The position numbers and the translations under genes were made by a program. 64,000 nt of DNA from Cryptomeria japonica (taxonomy: Eukaryota > Streptophyta > Pinopsida > Cupressales > Cupressaceae): the NCBI RefSeq assembly GCF_030272615.1, contig NC_081409.1, forward strand, positions 210,558,257 through 210,622,256. The letters run 5' to 3'. Under the pieces are notes generated by a model. The model made no database searches and had not been told where the DNA came from. It saw only the letters and a program-made list of their open reading frames with translations. How positions within the stretch are numbered: position 1 is the stretch's first letter; each line of letters opens with the position of its first letter. Positions 1 through 12,557 of this stretch are shown here, piece after piece.

Positions 1-90
1 ATTTTAAAGATGATTCTCTTCTATTATAAGATATCTCTCAGCATATTTTACATATATTTTTTAACATTAAATATATCATGTTTCAGCTTT

Positions 91-640
91 TGTGGAGGTG
101 TTATTTTATTACTCCAAATAAAATAGAACCCTCGCCTCTTGTCTCCAACTAGATCCACAACTTTTTGCATGCATGACTTTAATGGATTTGTATTCTTGGT
201 GTTTAGTATTTTAGAAGAACATTTATTTTAAAGATGTTTCTCTTCTATTATAAGACATCTCTCGACATATTTTACATAGATTTTTTAAATATAAGTATAC
301 TATTTACTAGTATATCTATATTTAAAAAATATAGGTAAATTATCTTGAGAGATATCTTATAATAGAAAGGAATCTAACGATTTCAACAATATTAGTAGCA
401 TATAAAAGTTTCGAAAATATGAATAATAATAGAGTTGCATTATCTAAGAATTTAGAATTGTTAGATACTCACAATGCTAAGCCCACTCCTCCACTAACCT
501 CGCAACACTACTTGATTTTATTGATTGTTCCCTTTTAAATATTATGGCCACTATCATTTGAATGCAACGATTTTGTATAGTTGGAGACAAGTGGCGAGGG
601 TTCTATTTTATTTGCAGTAACAAAATAACACCTCCACAAA
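91..640. repeat. Inverted repeat pair, about 60-bp arms
   Basis: The arm at 91-150 matches the reverse complement of 580-640 at roughly nine bases in ten, so the 550-bp block has foldback structure. The left arm reads GGAGGTGTTATTTTATT and the right arm contains AAAATAACACCTCC. A second hairpin lies between the arms. It could be a degenerate foldback or MITE-like element, or two copies of one repeat inserted in opposite directions. No target duplication was found and no protein is encoded. Confidence 0.6.
238..372. repeat. AT-rich foldback hairpin with about 60-bp arms
   Basis: Positions 241-297 pair with 307-371 around a short centre near 300-306. The shared core is CTTCTATTATAAGAYATCTC. 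A further direct copy of the left arm sits at the window start (about 15-69). Long arms, AT-richness and lack of coding capacity fit a small palindromic MITE-like element. This is inference; no terminal duplication could be defined. Confidence 0.55.
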
Positions 641-897
641 AACCAAAAGATAACATATTTCATGCATTTACCCATCATTTGCATATAAATTTTCAAAATT
701 GAATTTTTGTTTACGAAAATTTTGATGTCATTGTAGATGCCTTTCGAAATAATAATAATAATGAAAATCACAAACCAATGTCCTTACATTTTGGGACCAT
801 TTTATTTGAATGACTTTTTATATCATAATATTTATGAGACATACAATATTTTATTGCTATTGTTTGTATTAGAGTGTGTTTAGTGAGTGAGGTGTTG

Positions 898-1097
898 TAT
901 TATTCTATTAAACTTTAGTAGATGTGTAAAAAGTTTATTCTAGTTATAATTTAAATTTAATTTATAGGGATTTTTTTTTTTTTTTGGAGCGGGGGGTATT
1001 ACTCTATTAAACTTTAGTAGATGTGTAAAAAGTTTATCTTGGTTATAATTTAAATTTAATTTATAGGGATTTTTTTTTTGGGGAGGGAGGGGGGGTA
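898..1097. repeat. Two-copy tandem duplication, 99-bp unit
   Basis: Two adjacent copies (from about 898 and 998) share the stretch from CTATTAAACTTTAGTAG to a poly-T tract followed by a G-run. The offset between matching bases is 99. Copies differ by a few substitutions and by homopolymer length. Short open frames here are a by-product of the duplication. Confidence 0.75.
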
Positions 1098-2213
1098 AAA
1101 TTACAACAACAAAAAAATTGAAAGCCACACAACAATATTTAATATGTTTATTTGAATTTGTAATTTATACAAATTGTATATTATAACAAATGTACAAAAG
1201 TTTAGGAGAATGTCTTATAAATTTTAGACATATAATATCTTAGAATATAAATCATTCTTAATTGCATTCATGACAAAAGCTTTTGGTTTGAAATAAGTCC
1301 TAAATTTGATGGTTGCATGACATTAAATTAACACATCTTTGTCATAAATATAGTTAAAATTTTGGGATACTTATCACACAAAATGAGATAAAATGGAAAA
1401 AATTATAAAGGGTTGTAGTTGTATATAAAAAATTATATCAAACATTATATATTTTTTTTCTATGTTTTTTCTTCTAAACATTGATTGTTTTAATATTGGC
1501 CTAAAATTATAATATGTAGTGACCAGTGTTTTTATAAACAAACAAGCAACACAATATGAAAATTGTCCTAAAAGGAACATAGTTACATGGAGGTGACCAT
1601 GCAAGGGGATCAAATGATAATGGAAATAGATCTATCCTGGTTTGGGAGAGAAATAAGTTCTTATTCTTCACTAAAAATGTTGTCTCTTAAGTTCTAGGTT
1701 GGATCTTCTACCCATATTTTTGCATGTTCAATCACATTCTAGAATTTGGCATGGATGAAGAGACAATTGATTAAAAAAGTCTACAAATAGGATAATGTTG
1801 TAATATGTAATTATTTAAAAATGTGATTTAATTATGCATTTTACATGCCTAAATCACAGAGAAGTGGAAATATATAATAGATGATGAAATTTACATTTAC
1901 CCCTATACTAGAGGTTTTAAATCCTTGAACTTGGTTCTATGAATGATAAAACTTTGGTGTCATTTGTGGCACAATGTCATATTTAAATCATGGTGTTTTT
2001 GTCAATACTACCAAGGCTTAAACCTCCACTATGTTTTGTGCTCACAAGATTTGAAGCCATGTTGGGTCATTGAGCTTATGGGTTTAAATCATTCACCCTA
2101 TTGAGACTCAATCTTATAATGAAAAAAATTGAGTTCCTTCCACTTTATTTCCCTTGCCTTATTTTACCCACCATTAGTTACTAATCTAATAAATTCCATG
2201 TGAATCCCCTCAT
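1098..2213. other. AT-rich DNA, nothing recognised
   Basis: No repeat boundary, conserved protein motif or RNA gene is visible in this stretch. The longest open frames (below 80 codons) have composition typical of random AT-rich sequence. Confidence 0.5.
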
Positions 2214-2230
2214 GTGTTTAAAGTCTTAAT

Positions 2231-2660
2231 AATCCAAAAACTCTCTAACTCTTGGGTGTTTTGTGTTCAAGTTTCTGTATTTTTCAAATTGTTAGAGTTT
2301 CCTTCCCCAAGTAGCATCTCCCTATCACCCCTAACCTTCAAAACCTTACCATTTATCTTGAATTATTCCTTGCATTGGATTTTAAGATTTTCCATTCCTT
2401 GAGTAACATTCCTTTACCTTGTGATCTTTGAAACACTAACTCCAAAATACTATCTAACTATTAGATGTTTTGTGTTCGAATTTCTATGTTTTTCAAATCA
2501 TTAGAGTTTCCCTTCCACAAGTAACATTTTCCTATCACCCCTAACCCTCAAAACCTCTTTTGTCTTGAATTCTTACTTGCATTGGATTTTTTGAGTTTCC
2601 CTTCCTTAAGTAACATTCCTTCGTCTTCTCACCTTTAAAACACTGACTCCTTCCACTTCC
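2231..2660. repeat. Diverged tandem duplication, about 209-bp unit
   Basis: Two diverged copies follow one another. Landmarks TGTTTTGTGTTC (2257 and 2466), the TCCTATCACCCCTAACC-like block and TTGCATTGGATTTT recur at the same offset. Divergence is clearly higher than in the 99-bp and 189-bp duplications nearby, so this one is older. No coding function is apparent. Confidence 0.65.
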
Positions 2661-4725
2661 CCTTCAACATAATGATCTTGACCTTACATTTACTTAGGCA
2701 CCCAATACATGTCCTTAATCCTTAATTCCTTTTCTACCTCATATCCCACCCTTTTTCTCTTATCCTCTTTGGTTTTTCAATCTTTTCCTACCTAAAGTCC
2801 CTCTCATGAGGTATTCCTAAATGTCAATCTTGGATACATTTTGAGTCTATTATCCCTCCTAGATTGTGTGTTTGAACATGTTCCTATTTGGATACTTGGC
2901 ATTTCGCGTGCTTAGTCCCTAACTCTAAATAAATGGTAAGTGTAATGAGTCATCCCCAAAGCCCAAAATGTTGCCGCATCCCATATTTCACACTATTCAC
3001 TTGTCCACCTAACCCAATGACTTCCCGATTGTCATTAATGCCTCAATTAGACCTATACAACATTCCAAAGTTATTTTCACTTATAAATGTGATTTGGTTT
3101 ATTGTAGCTATTTTCATATCGTTCTTAAAATGGTGTATGGTCTTCCCTCACACAAGACGTCATCAAAGTGGTAAATATTTTTGAAATGCCAAAATTAAAT
3201 ATGATACTTGTTAATGAAAAGGGCATGGATTTCTTGCAAATTGTAGCTAGTATAAATCTCTATAATTCTCAAGAAAATTTATAGGTTCAAATTCAAGGTT
3301 CCCTTTCAATCATGTTTTAACTATGTTGTAAAAGCTAAATGGCCTATGTGATTTGTTTACAAGAGATTTTTGTTGGTACACATCAAAATAGATAGATATC
3401 AATAATTAGATGACTCAAGTCCTAAACTATTTTACTATCATATCCAAACCAAATAAAATACTCTTAAGATTTTAGAGAATTTAAACTAAACCTAAACTTG
3501 TGTTAGATTATCTCAAAACAAAAAAATTAAAAATATGATTAGGGTTGTAAGAAAAAAAATAAAAAATAAATGATTACACAATGAAAAATTACACTTTATC
3601 TATTGTATCTAAAAGGTTATATGAAATGAGAAAAACCAACATTCTAATGGTTAGTTTTCACACAACCATCCACAACATTAGTGTAAGCATCTTAGAAAAA
3701 TATAACATAAGATATTATGTTTAATGTAATTGAGCCACCATATTCCATTTACAAATTCAATATACAACTTTATGAAAACACAATAAGATAGATCTCACCA
3801 AGTTATTCAATTTTAGAGAGACAAAATGAAACATATCATAAGCAAGATAAGAGCAACAAGAAAACAACTCATACATCAACCATTGCAAAAACTCATTAGA
3901 TATTGTTTGATGACTATTTATAAAGATGCCTAGATGGGCATAAAATACTACCACACTTGTTAGGTTGTTGCAATAAGAGGAAGAAATGTAGTCCAACCTT
4001 TATAATCAGTAATTGAAACACATCCTTTTGCACAATAGGGACTAGACTTTATTAGTATGATTAATCCACCATCCTTAAAAATACATAGGTATGTTCTAAT
4101 AGTGACTAAATATTGTACTAGGTGGATTAAGGGAACATGTAGCAAGTAATACACCACATAGATAGTAATCAAGTTCTTGGAGGAAAACATCATTGTTAGG
4201 TTTGGGGTTTCTTATTTACCAATATGTGACACCAATCACATTTTTTCTTCATTAACATTTTCAAATTAGGTCTCTAAACATATAATTATCATCCACACAA
4301 TAATGATTTAGAAAAATCAAATAACAATAAATCATTGGAAAAACAAAAAATTGATAAAAAAAAATAACAGTAAAGAGTGGTATACACTCCTAAAAATTGC
4401 TTTGCTGTTAGATTGAACCATAGTGAGAACAACATTAGAGACTTATGTCTATTTTAGATCATTTTCTCCCTATCAATCTTAATAGTCCCACATGGAAATT
4501 CATCCAAGATTACCTTTATTTTGATGGCAAAACAAAATTAAGATTACTTCACCTTATACGCCTATAAGAAAAGCACTATAAGGTCATTGAGAATTTTGTA
4601 AAACATCAATCAATCATTAAAAGGTGGTTTGATTATGCTAGGAAAATTTGTGTTGTACACCTTTCATATTGTTATAATATTTAATTTATTATTATTTATG
4701 GTACACCTAAGGGACCCAGGGATAT
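2661..4725. other. AT-rich DNA, nothing recognised
   Basis: No convincing gene or element end. Minus-strand open frames around 3757-4193 were checked for Copia RT or RNase H motifs, but none of the diagnostic residues is present. Confidence 0.45.
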
Positions 4726-4729
4726 GTGC

Positions 4730-5230
4730 ATCACATGGGGTTAACATTCTTGTGGTCACTTAATGTGTTGATATAACATCAAGTGATAAATATTTAATGC
4801 GGGGCTTCACATTGGGAAAATATATTATATTGGGAAAACATAGCACCCAATATTAAATTAGGGTTAATGGTTTTGTAATCTCATGGTATTATCCTCATGG
4901 TTTTATGTAATACCACTTGGTGGTTTTGTATGGCTCATGTCTATAAAAGCAAGCACATGTAGTTGTCTAGCATTGCCTAATACCACTTGGTGGTTTTGTA
5001 TGGGTTGAGAGCATCTCTTTGTTTCATTTGTGAGTGTTTAGAGCATGTCATGTGATGTGTGATTACTTGCTTATCCACATGGAATGCATGTAGAGAACTT
5101 GTGCTTCAGAAATATTCATGAAGAACTCTAAATATGTATTGTAATGATTTCATTGTTGAATGACACATGACTAATGAGTTCATTTGGAGGTTGTGGTTTT
5201 CCTTCTCGAGGGTTTTCCAAGGGTAAATAT
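4730..5230 (+). repeat. Possible solo LTR remnant (Copia-like)
   Basis: The block has LTR-like organisation: a TATA motif (CTATAAAAGC at 4941) and, about 270 bp downstream, the GGTTTTCC...GGTTTTCC stretch often seen just before the 3' end of Copia LTRs. Inside it, the 25-bp stretch TAATACCACTTGGTGG... occurs at 4909-4933 and again at 4979-5003, flanking the TATA motif. Neither terminus nor a target duplication could be fixed, so this is tentative. Confidence 0.35.
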
Positions 5231-5322
5231 TGTGTCATATATTATGGTATTTTATCTATTCGTTCGCATATATATTCTAAATATTTGTTTGCATAGAATT
5301 TTTTATTTGGGTTATGTGAAAA

Positions 5323-5683
5323 TTGTCATGTATGGTTATAAATTGCTTAACAAAAAAAATGGCAAAAGTCAGAGATTTCATAATATATGTCCTAGTTCGA
5401 TGTTGGCACAAAGATCATGAGAAAAAGGGAGAACATGGAAATTTTGTTAAATTATGGACAACACGCTTTCAAATTTACCCTTTCAAATTTTGGGTCCTAA
5501 AGGATAATACTTTGTCATGTATGGTTGTAAATTGCTTAACAAAAAAAATGGCAAAGGTCAGAGATTTCATAATATATGTCCTAGTTCTATGTTGGCACAA
5601 AGATCATGAGAAAAAGGGAGAACATGGAAATTTTGTTAAATTATGGACACCCTTTCAAATTTTGGATCCTAAAGGATAATACT
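5323..5683. repeat. Two-copy tandem duplication, 189-bp unit
   Basis: Copies begin at 5323 and 5512 with few differences apart from a short deletion near the end of copy 2. Because 189 is a multiple of three, one plus-strand frame stays open across both copies (118 codons, 5323-5679) and encodes a repeated peptide. Codon usage and homology give no support for a real protein. I read this as a recent segmental duplication. Confidence 0.8.
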
Positions 5684-7021
5684 TATAGATTAAAAATATT
5701 GATAAGACAAGATGTTCCTCTACCCTTTAACAATCAATTTCTAAATCATTTCTTTCAAGCTTAGGTTGTCCAAAATACCCCTATGTACATAGTTATATTA
5801 GTTTTCTTGTGTTTTGGGGGTCTTTATTTTAGCCAAATATTTCAAAAAAGTGACAAAGATTGATTATCTTAAACAACAAATGTTATAGAGCATTTTATTG
5901 AGAAATAGTTAAGCTTGATATCTATTTTGTAATCCTATTGTAGATTAAAATTATTTATTGTGTTCACGGAGGTAAAATTCATTTGATAAATAATAATTTA
6001 TTTATTTTAAATAAAAAACACACATATGCATATGTATACACATATGCATGTGTATATATATAAATATGGACAACTTAATATTTATTGAATAATTTAGACT
6101 AGTGGGTGCCTATGTTCAAAAGATATACCTTTGTTGTCACTATGGCTCCCAATATAATACTGATCTTCATTGCTCACAAGTTGAAAAGATATGAAAATCT
6201 TGAAAGGATAATCATAATAAAACAAAATAAAATAAAATAATTAAAGAAAACTCTTTATGTGGTTCAAATATCTCTAATCATTCTATACATGCTTGCCTAG
6301 AAATAGAGAAATGTTTGAGGAAATCGTAGATATAACCTCATAGGGGCTATAAACTGAAATGTTGAAGTATTTCAAAAGGTTAGATCATTTTAAGTAGCTT
6401 AGGACAACTTCTATTCATTCCAAGAAAAAGAATGAATCAATCTCTCACACATAGGTTTTCTTGGGTAAATAAGTTTATTCTTTGAAAATGGTTTATATCA
6501 TTTTGTGGTTGGCCTTTAAAAGATTTTTACTTATATGTATGGTTGGGAATTCTATATTTAAACTCTCTTTTATTTGAAAATATTTTTAAAAAAATATAAT
6601 TTGCTTTAGTTGCTAGTTGTTGTTCCTTTTCATAACACATTCCATTTTTCTTTTGGTAAAATAGGGAACCTTTTTATTTCTTAGGTTTAGACTAGTCCCA
6701 AGTGCTAGTAATTGTCAAAATCAACCATTTTATCAAAATTGGTTAATCCTTGTTCCAAATTTTTTTTAATGGTTAAATAGGTCATAAAAAAATTACCCTT
6801 TTGTCATTTTCAAACTTTTACTAAAATTTGTTAATGTAAAAGAGAAATAATCTTGTGGACTTTGTTTGTCCAACTAGATATAAATTTAGTTCATTTGGTT
6901 TTTTAATAATGTGTGATTTTCTTAGAAATGCTTGAAAAAGTGTAATGACCCACTTAGCTTAACCAAAAATTTTGACCTATTTTTTTTTACTTTCTTACTC
7001 TTACTTGTGTTTGATTCAATT
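5684..7021. other. AT-rich DNA with small simple repeats
   Basis: Contains an alternating purine-pyrimidine tract near 6019-6062 (ACACATATGCATATG type) and otherwise undistinguished AT-rich sequence. No gene, LTR end or RNA gene recognised. Confidence 0.5.
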
Positions 7022-7146
7022 GCATACTCAGGTACATCTATCCAAATGGGATAGGCATCTAACCATACGGGTTAGGCATTTGTCCATACAAGACAAGGGG
7101 TTTCATCTATCCAATTCGGGATAGGCATCTACCCAAAAAGGATAGG
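7022..7146. repeat. Degenerate short tandem repeat, insertion target of the old Gypsy element
   Basis: Imperfect repeats of GGATAGGCATCTACCCAAAA run up to the first base of the 5' LTR. The same motif (TAGGCATCTACTCATAAAG) resumes immediately after the 3' LTR at 47470. This supports both LTRs bounding one element inserted in this array. The putative 5-bp target duplication is ATAGG (7142-7146) against GTAGG (47469-47473). Confidence 0.6.
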
Positions 7147-8231
7147 TGTAGACACCTAAAAATGTCTCATTAACCGCACACGAATTATTCATCTAATTAA
7201 TTAAGTAATTCTTTAATTAATTTAAAAATATTTCTTCTCAACTAACTCAATCATCACCTTCTACAAATACTAATAATTCAATTTCTATTTCTTAATCAAT
7301 TAATCATTTAAAACTTTCTTCAAATATTAATTAAATATTAAATATTAAATTAATTATGATTTATTTCTTAATTAAATAATCTTTATTATTTAATTAATTC
7401 CATTTCCAATGATTAAATAATTTTATTTAAATTATTTAATTAATTAACTTTAATTCCTCCAATTCCCCCCAAATTCGAATTTCACTTAATTTCATCTAAT
7501 TCCAATTTCTCAAATTTGAATTTCCCCAAATTTGAATTTCATCAAATTTCAGCTGAATGTGCATTTGCATTTCATCATTCGAAAATCAAAATGAAAATGA
7601 ATTTCAATTTCAAAATCCTACAACACATGTTGAAATCCTAACTGATTCATTAAATCAATTAACTCGGTTAACTCTACAATATCCCCTTTTCACTCCCAAT
7701 CACTTTTTCTGACTAATCAATCAAATCAGTCATCTCATCAATCTAATCGGTCATCTCCCTAATCAATCTATCCACTTAACAGTTCAATCAAATGAGTTAA
7801 CAAAGCAATCAATCCACTTAACAGGTCAATCAAATGAGTTAACAAAGCAATCAATCCACTTAACTGATCAATCAAAATCATTTTACTATCAATTAACACT
7901 TCAGTTCCAAATCTCTCCCCATCTCACCCAAAAATCTATAAAAGCAAGGCTTATTTCTCAATTTCAATCTAGAATTATGATCTTAAAAGTAATTGTATCT
8001 ATCTTATGCAATAATCCCACTGCAACACCTGAGAGACACCTATCACACAATTTGGGGAAGAGTAATGGAAGCCTATTTAGATCAATTGAGGGAGTTTCAC
8101 TATGCTATTTTCATATTCAATTTTGTTGATGTATTTCATTTTTATTTAGGAGTGGTTTTAATTAGATAATAGTTTTTGTGATTCTCTCTTATAAATATGA
8201 TTAACTATGACCAATTTTACCCTTGAAAACA
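7147..8231 (+). repeat. 5' LTR of the old Gypsy element
   Basis: Starts TGTAGACACC and ends GAAAACA. It matches 37799-37871 joined to 46541-47468 along its length, up to ACCAATTTTACCC near the end. A TATA box (CTATAAAAGC, 7936-7945) marks the likely promoter; transcription would start about 30 bp downstream. Three related blocks containing CACTTAACNGNTCAATCAA near 7770-7870 make this LTR slightly longer than its partner. Position just upstream of the leader fixes it as the 5' copy. Confidence 0.85.
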
Positions 8232-10548
8232 ATGGTGAACCTAATGTGAAAGACAACTTTTTTTTAACCTTCTGGCTTGATTTTTTTGTGTTTTACATGA
8301 TTTGTAAAATGAAGAAAATGTTATGCATCTAACTACATAGTAATTCACAATTGCTCATAACGTTTCACAATCTCCTAGACATCAATTCGCAATCGACAAC
8401 ACAAAATTTTGTAATCGCTTATAATAATTCGCAATCGCCTAGAATGATCATCTTTCTAATTTTTGTTGTCATTTTTATTTTCGTTCTGATTCTGTAGCTA
8501 ACCCATCATTCCTTTTGAATTCTGGAAAACTTTTAAAAAAATTGTGTCTAACCCCATGGCAGGATAGGTAACCTTCAGGATATCAGGTGCAAGGAAGAGA
8601 TCAAAATAGAAGAGACACCAGAGAGCTTCTCAACGAATCCTTAAAGAAGAAAAGATGAGAAAGCTCTATCTAGATAGTACAACATTGTCCACAAATACAT
8701 ACAAAAGTACCAAGTTTACAATGAGATCGAGATCATGGGAAATATTTTTATTAATGAAGCCTTTGAAACACAATTTCTATCTTTTGTCTTTTCTTTATGT
8801 GTATAACTGATTCACATCTTCTTAGACACTGATTCACATTCGCTCAGACATTGGTTCACAACTGCTCAGACAAAAATTCACAATTGTTTTGACAATAATT
8901 CGCATATGATTTAACAGAAATGTGTAATCACCTAGATGGTGATTCACATTTGTCGAATGTTGTCAGATACTTTTTGTTCTATATTTTCTCGTGTTCTAAT
9001 ATTGTGATGTTTTGTTTTCTAGACAGATAGTGAAGCAGATTTTTGTATCTCAAGAAAAAATTTAGGTTTGTGAGCCCACAATATACACTAACGTTTTAAT
9101 AGTTTTTGCAGGTACAGTTGGACTTAATTTAGTTCACACTTCCTTTGGTGTTATCTAAAATAAACAAGACAAATCTTTTTGTTGCAAGGTTAAAAAGAAC
9201 ATTCATCATTTCTATGTGGGATTAAAATGAACATCATGCCCATTGGAGAAACATCTCCAAATATCTTTTAGAAAACATTGCGATGAAGGATTAAAAAGAA
9301 TAATCTTGTATTTTGTGTCTTCAAGGTGATAGGCATATGCTCTCCCCTTAATTGGGTGACCAAAAAGGCAGATTCACCATTTATGCTTTTTGTCATTTTT
9401 GCAATAGGATAAAACCTTTAGCAAGCTTGCCCTCCCAAGAAGCCCAAAAGGTCAATGAGAGGGGAACGACCTAAGTGGACAATGACTAAAGCTAATTAAT
9501 CCAACCCACTATAATCAAATGTGGATGTGATGAAATTCATGTCCAACAGTAATTTTGCATTGACAACTTTCTCCCAGTATCTTAAAGATGTGAAAAGCCT
9601 TTGTTCTAAAGGTTGGGAAGCCTCCTCAGGGAGTTTATCTTTGACACACCGAATAGTTCCCTTTCTACAAACCATAAGCATAGAAGCCAAACCGAGTCAG
9701 TAACCAGACATTTGTAATATCATAGTGCAAGGGTGGGGAAGAATCCACCCCCAAGACACTCACCATATATCTCCCAAGAAAATGATCCAATTGAGAAGCA
9801 ATTCTCTTTGGTTCAAATTTTGGCAAAAGACAAAAAAGTGGGCGCACCCTAGGGTGTGACAGGGTTGTTTGAGCTAAAGGAGTATCATGATGTGGGCTAT
9901 GGTATTATGAATGACCCTTGACATTAGGAGAGTCTGCTTGATGTGTTTTTCACTTGGCCAAAAATCTTTTGAAAACTTTGGGATTTAAAAAGATCCTACC
10001 AAACAAAAGGGATTTGAAAAGATCCTATTAAACGTGCTCTCTTTTCATTATGGACAAGAAAAGTGTCTTCTTACTTGTTGATGTATTTTAATCATTCTGA
10101 AAAAATCATACTTCAAACATCCAAAAATACAAGAAGGAAATCAGTCGAACATAATCTCAACTCAAACAAGTTTTTCAAGTTCAACACATCAAAAACCACT
10201 TTTGGGAGTATGAAGAAAACATGTTATCTCTTTTGATATTAGGTCTCAATTGCATAGTCCATTTGGCATAGTACATGCATAGTCATAATTTCATGTTCTC
10301 ATGTTGCACAAGTCTTGGCACAAGTCCTCACTTCATACTTAGAAATAAGTTCAAATTTTATCAAAAGTTGCATCCAAAGTAGTCTTTGCATTGTCACCAT
10401 TTACATCCCTCTTAGGATCCAATTTAGTCTTGCACATTCCAATAACTTTCATTAGAATCCAAGGGTATCATCTTAGTCTCAAATTTATCCTTGCATATTC
10501 TTCATTTGAGTTCATCACCAAATAGGAAGTTTTAAGCATATCATTTGC
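8232..10548 (+). other. 5' leader of the old Gypsy element
   Basis: Long untranslated region between LTR and coding part. The LTR is followed by ATGGTGAACCTAATG, a possible but unassigned primer site. Degenerate repeats of about 20 bp (ATTCACAATTGCTCAGACA type) fill 8326-8460 and 8810-8960. At about 9455-9525 the stretch GAACGACCTAAGTGG followed by CCACTATAATCAAATG is shared with the leader of the young Gypsy element (minus strand, about 22085-22160), so this block is conserved between two otherwise diverged elements. Confidence 0.6.
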
Positions 10549-10713
10549 ATGGGTTTACCAGGTAATGGTGAATTCCCTTTTGCACAACCCAATCTTGGGC
10601 CAGACAATGATCAATTGGAAATAATTGATGGTTTAGATAGCCTTGCTTGGCAATTGAGGATTGATCTTCCCCAGTATGAAGAACTCAAATCTGTTATAGA
10701 CAATGAAATCTAA
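10549..10713 (+). CDS. Short leader ORF upstream of gag (54 codons)
   Basis: An ATG-started frame with acidic, leucine-rich composition ends at TAA 10711. The same frame continues as protein-like sequence for about 25 codons past the stop before another stop, suggesting a once longer ORF. Ogre-type Tat elements are known to carry an extra ORF before gag; whether this is equivalent is inference. No counterpart was seen in the young element here, and no domain is recognised. Confidence 0.35.
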   Translation: MGLPGNGEFPFAQPNLGPDNDQLEIIDGLDSLAWQLRIDLPQYEELKSVIDNEI

Positions 10714-10967
10714 CAATCAATCTGGATTGAGAGGCAAGCCGCACAAGAAATAGCTCGATAGGGGGAACAAGAAGCACTTCGACAACTACTCAAAAAATCT
10801 TGCAATAGGATATCAAATTCCTCCTCAAAATCCTCAATAGAGTGTCATTATTTTAGTTTAGCTTACATGCATGGTTAATCCTTGCATAGTATTGCATTCA
10901 TCCAAGTCCACCATTTGCATTTTAGGCACATCATACTGAGTCATAAGATTAGTTCAAAGATAGATTT

Positions 10968-11908
10968 ATGCCCATAACAAGATCACAAAAAGCCAAAATG
11001 GATCAAAATAGTGACCCATTGGTCAATCCTACCTGAACATGGATTTCTCAACATATCAAAACTCACAGGCTAGAAGACCTGCAACACTATCAATAAACAC
11101 AAACAAAATGCCTTTAATGGAAGAGTTTCAACACAACTTGACACAAAAAGAATTGGAGGCATCTCAACAAGATCCACAACTTCTCATGGTCTTAAATTCA
11201 CTTATCAACAATGCCAGATATCGATACCTATCACTATTAATTCAAAACAAGGCCAAGTTACCTCCGGGTACTGACATCTCAGCAGTATTTCCACTAGGAG
11301 AAACATTGATCCAAAATGTAATGCACACATTAAATGTTATGCAAGATCAAGCAACAACTTCTAGCTCAACCCAAGGTGTGTCTCAACATACGCAAGCTTC
11401 AACAACTTAGTCCATAATGGATTCAACATATAATCTTCAATTAGAAGCCACGTCTTCAAGTACCAATGTCACGTCCCAAACAACACCCAACATTACATCA
11501 CAAACAACATCAAATGTTTTGAATACCTCAATGCAAGCTCAAAGAATGACTGCTCTTCCAACAAGTACTTCTCAACCAATAGTATTACTCGCCATTGGAT
11601 CTACCTACAGTGGTCAAAATTTGAATCAAGGCTCAATAGGGAAGTATAGCTTAAGCCAACCAAATGTCAGTACTTAGTTTGCATATTTTACACCATGTAG
11701 TGGAAATCTTGGCACACAGTTGCATAGTTAGTCAATACATTCCAACAAGCTCCAGCATACTCAAATACCATTCCTTTTGTGGGAAATACCTATAGGGTCA
11801 GTGCACCTTTGACCCAAACAAAAATATTGCCTCAACAAGTGCAGAATTTGCAAAGGCAAATGACAAACATGCAAACAATGAATGATAAGAAGAGCTATAC
11901 TATAGAAG
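10968..11908 (+). pseudogene. Gag N-terminal part, old Gypsy (broken)
   Basis: Start chosen at ATG 10968, because the first residues (MPITRSQK) resemble the start of the young gag (MVETRLQK). A frameshift lies near 11030; the open stretch 11039-11407 encodes a Q/N-rich region matching residues about 78-125 of the young gag. A stop at 11408 and later frame changes follow. The last codons (KKSYTIE) correspond to the segment just before the conserved gag core of the young copy. Reading is interrupted at 11908 by the Copia insertion and resumes at 25370 after the duplicated AGAAG. Gag would form the particle shell; this copy cannot. Confidence 0.75.
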
Positions 11909-12557
11909 TGTTAGGTCCTAGAGACAACTGAGAGGGGGGGTGGGGGGGTGAATCAGTTGTTTAATAAATTCAAACCAAAAGCTAATTAACCAACTTAATG
12001 CTTAATACCGGTAAACCAGTTAAGTATGCCGATAGACAGTGTTAATAGTAAATTGCTATACTGGTAAGGATTAATGCATGAAACATAAACATAAAGTCAT
12101 CCACAACACATAACACCAATATTTGTATGTGGAAACCCTGTAAGGGGAAAAACCATGGTGGGAAACCTTACCCACAATCAAATGATACTACTGTAGATAG
12201 TAAGTGTACATAAATGGGGTATGCACATGCAGAAAGGCCAACAGCCTAGAGCTCACTGCTCAATCACAAAATGGGAGTCACACTGACTACAGTTGGATGG
12301 TTAAATCCAATAAGAATGTATTGCACAAAATAGCATCTTCATATGCTAGATTCAGTACTGGTGTAATGCTGATATGCTTCTACAAAAACCTAGCTTCACC
12401 TTCAAATGATGTCTTCATGTATATCCCTGCTTGATCTCGCATATACCTTCACTCAATTCTTTTTCGCATTCCACACTTGATCTTACAAATAAGATCTTAC
12501 ATTTATACCATACCCTAAGACCAATTTTAGTAGGTCGGCTCTACAAGATATTATAAT
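11909..12557 (-). repeat. Copia 3' LTR, distal part
   Basis: The plus strand begins TGTTAGGTCCTAGAGACAA and a G-run, the mirror of the C-rich end typical of Copia LTRs just before the primer site. The LTR is cut at 12557, where the young Gypsy inserted (duplicated ATAAT at 12553-12557), and continues at 24260. Confidence 0.75.

Noticed and set aside
3757-4193. Copia RT/RNase H relic on the minus strand.
   Set aside because: A few residues look alike (HL.Q..L), but none of the diagnostic motifs (DDI, DADWAG, SKKQ) is present.
9496-9847. Opposing 60-64 codon frames in the old leader.
   Set aside because: No conservation with the young leader at protein level; the shared DNA block here is non-coding.
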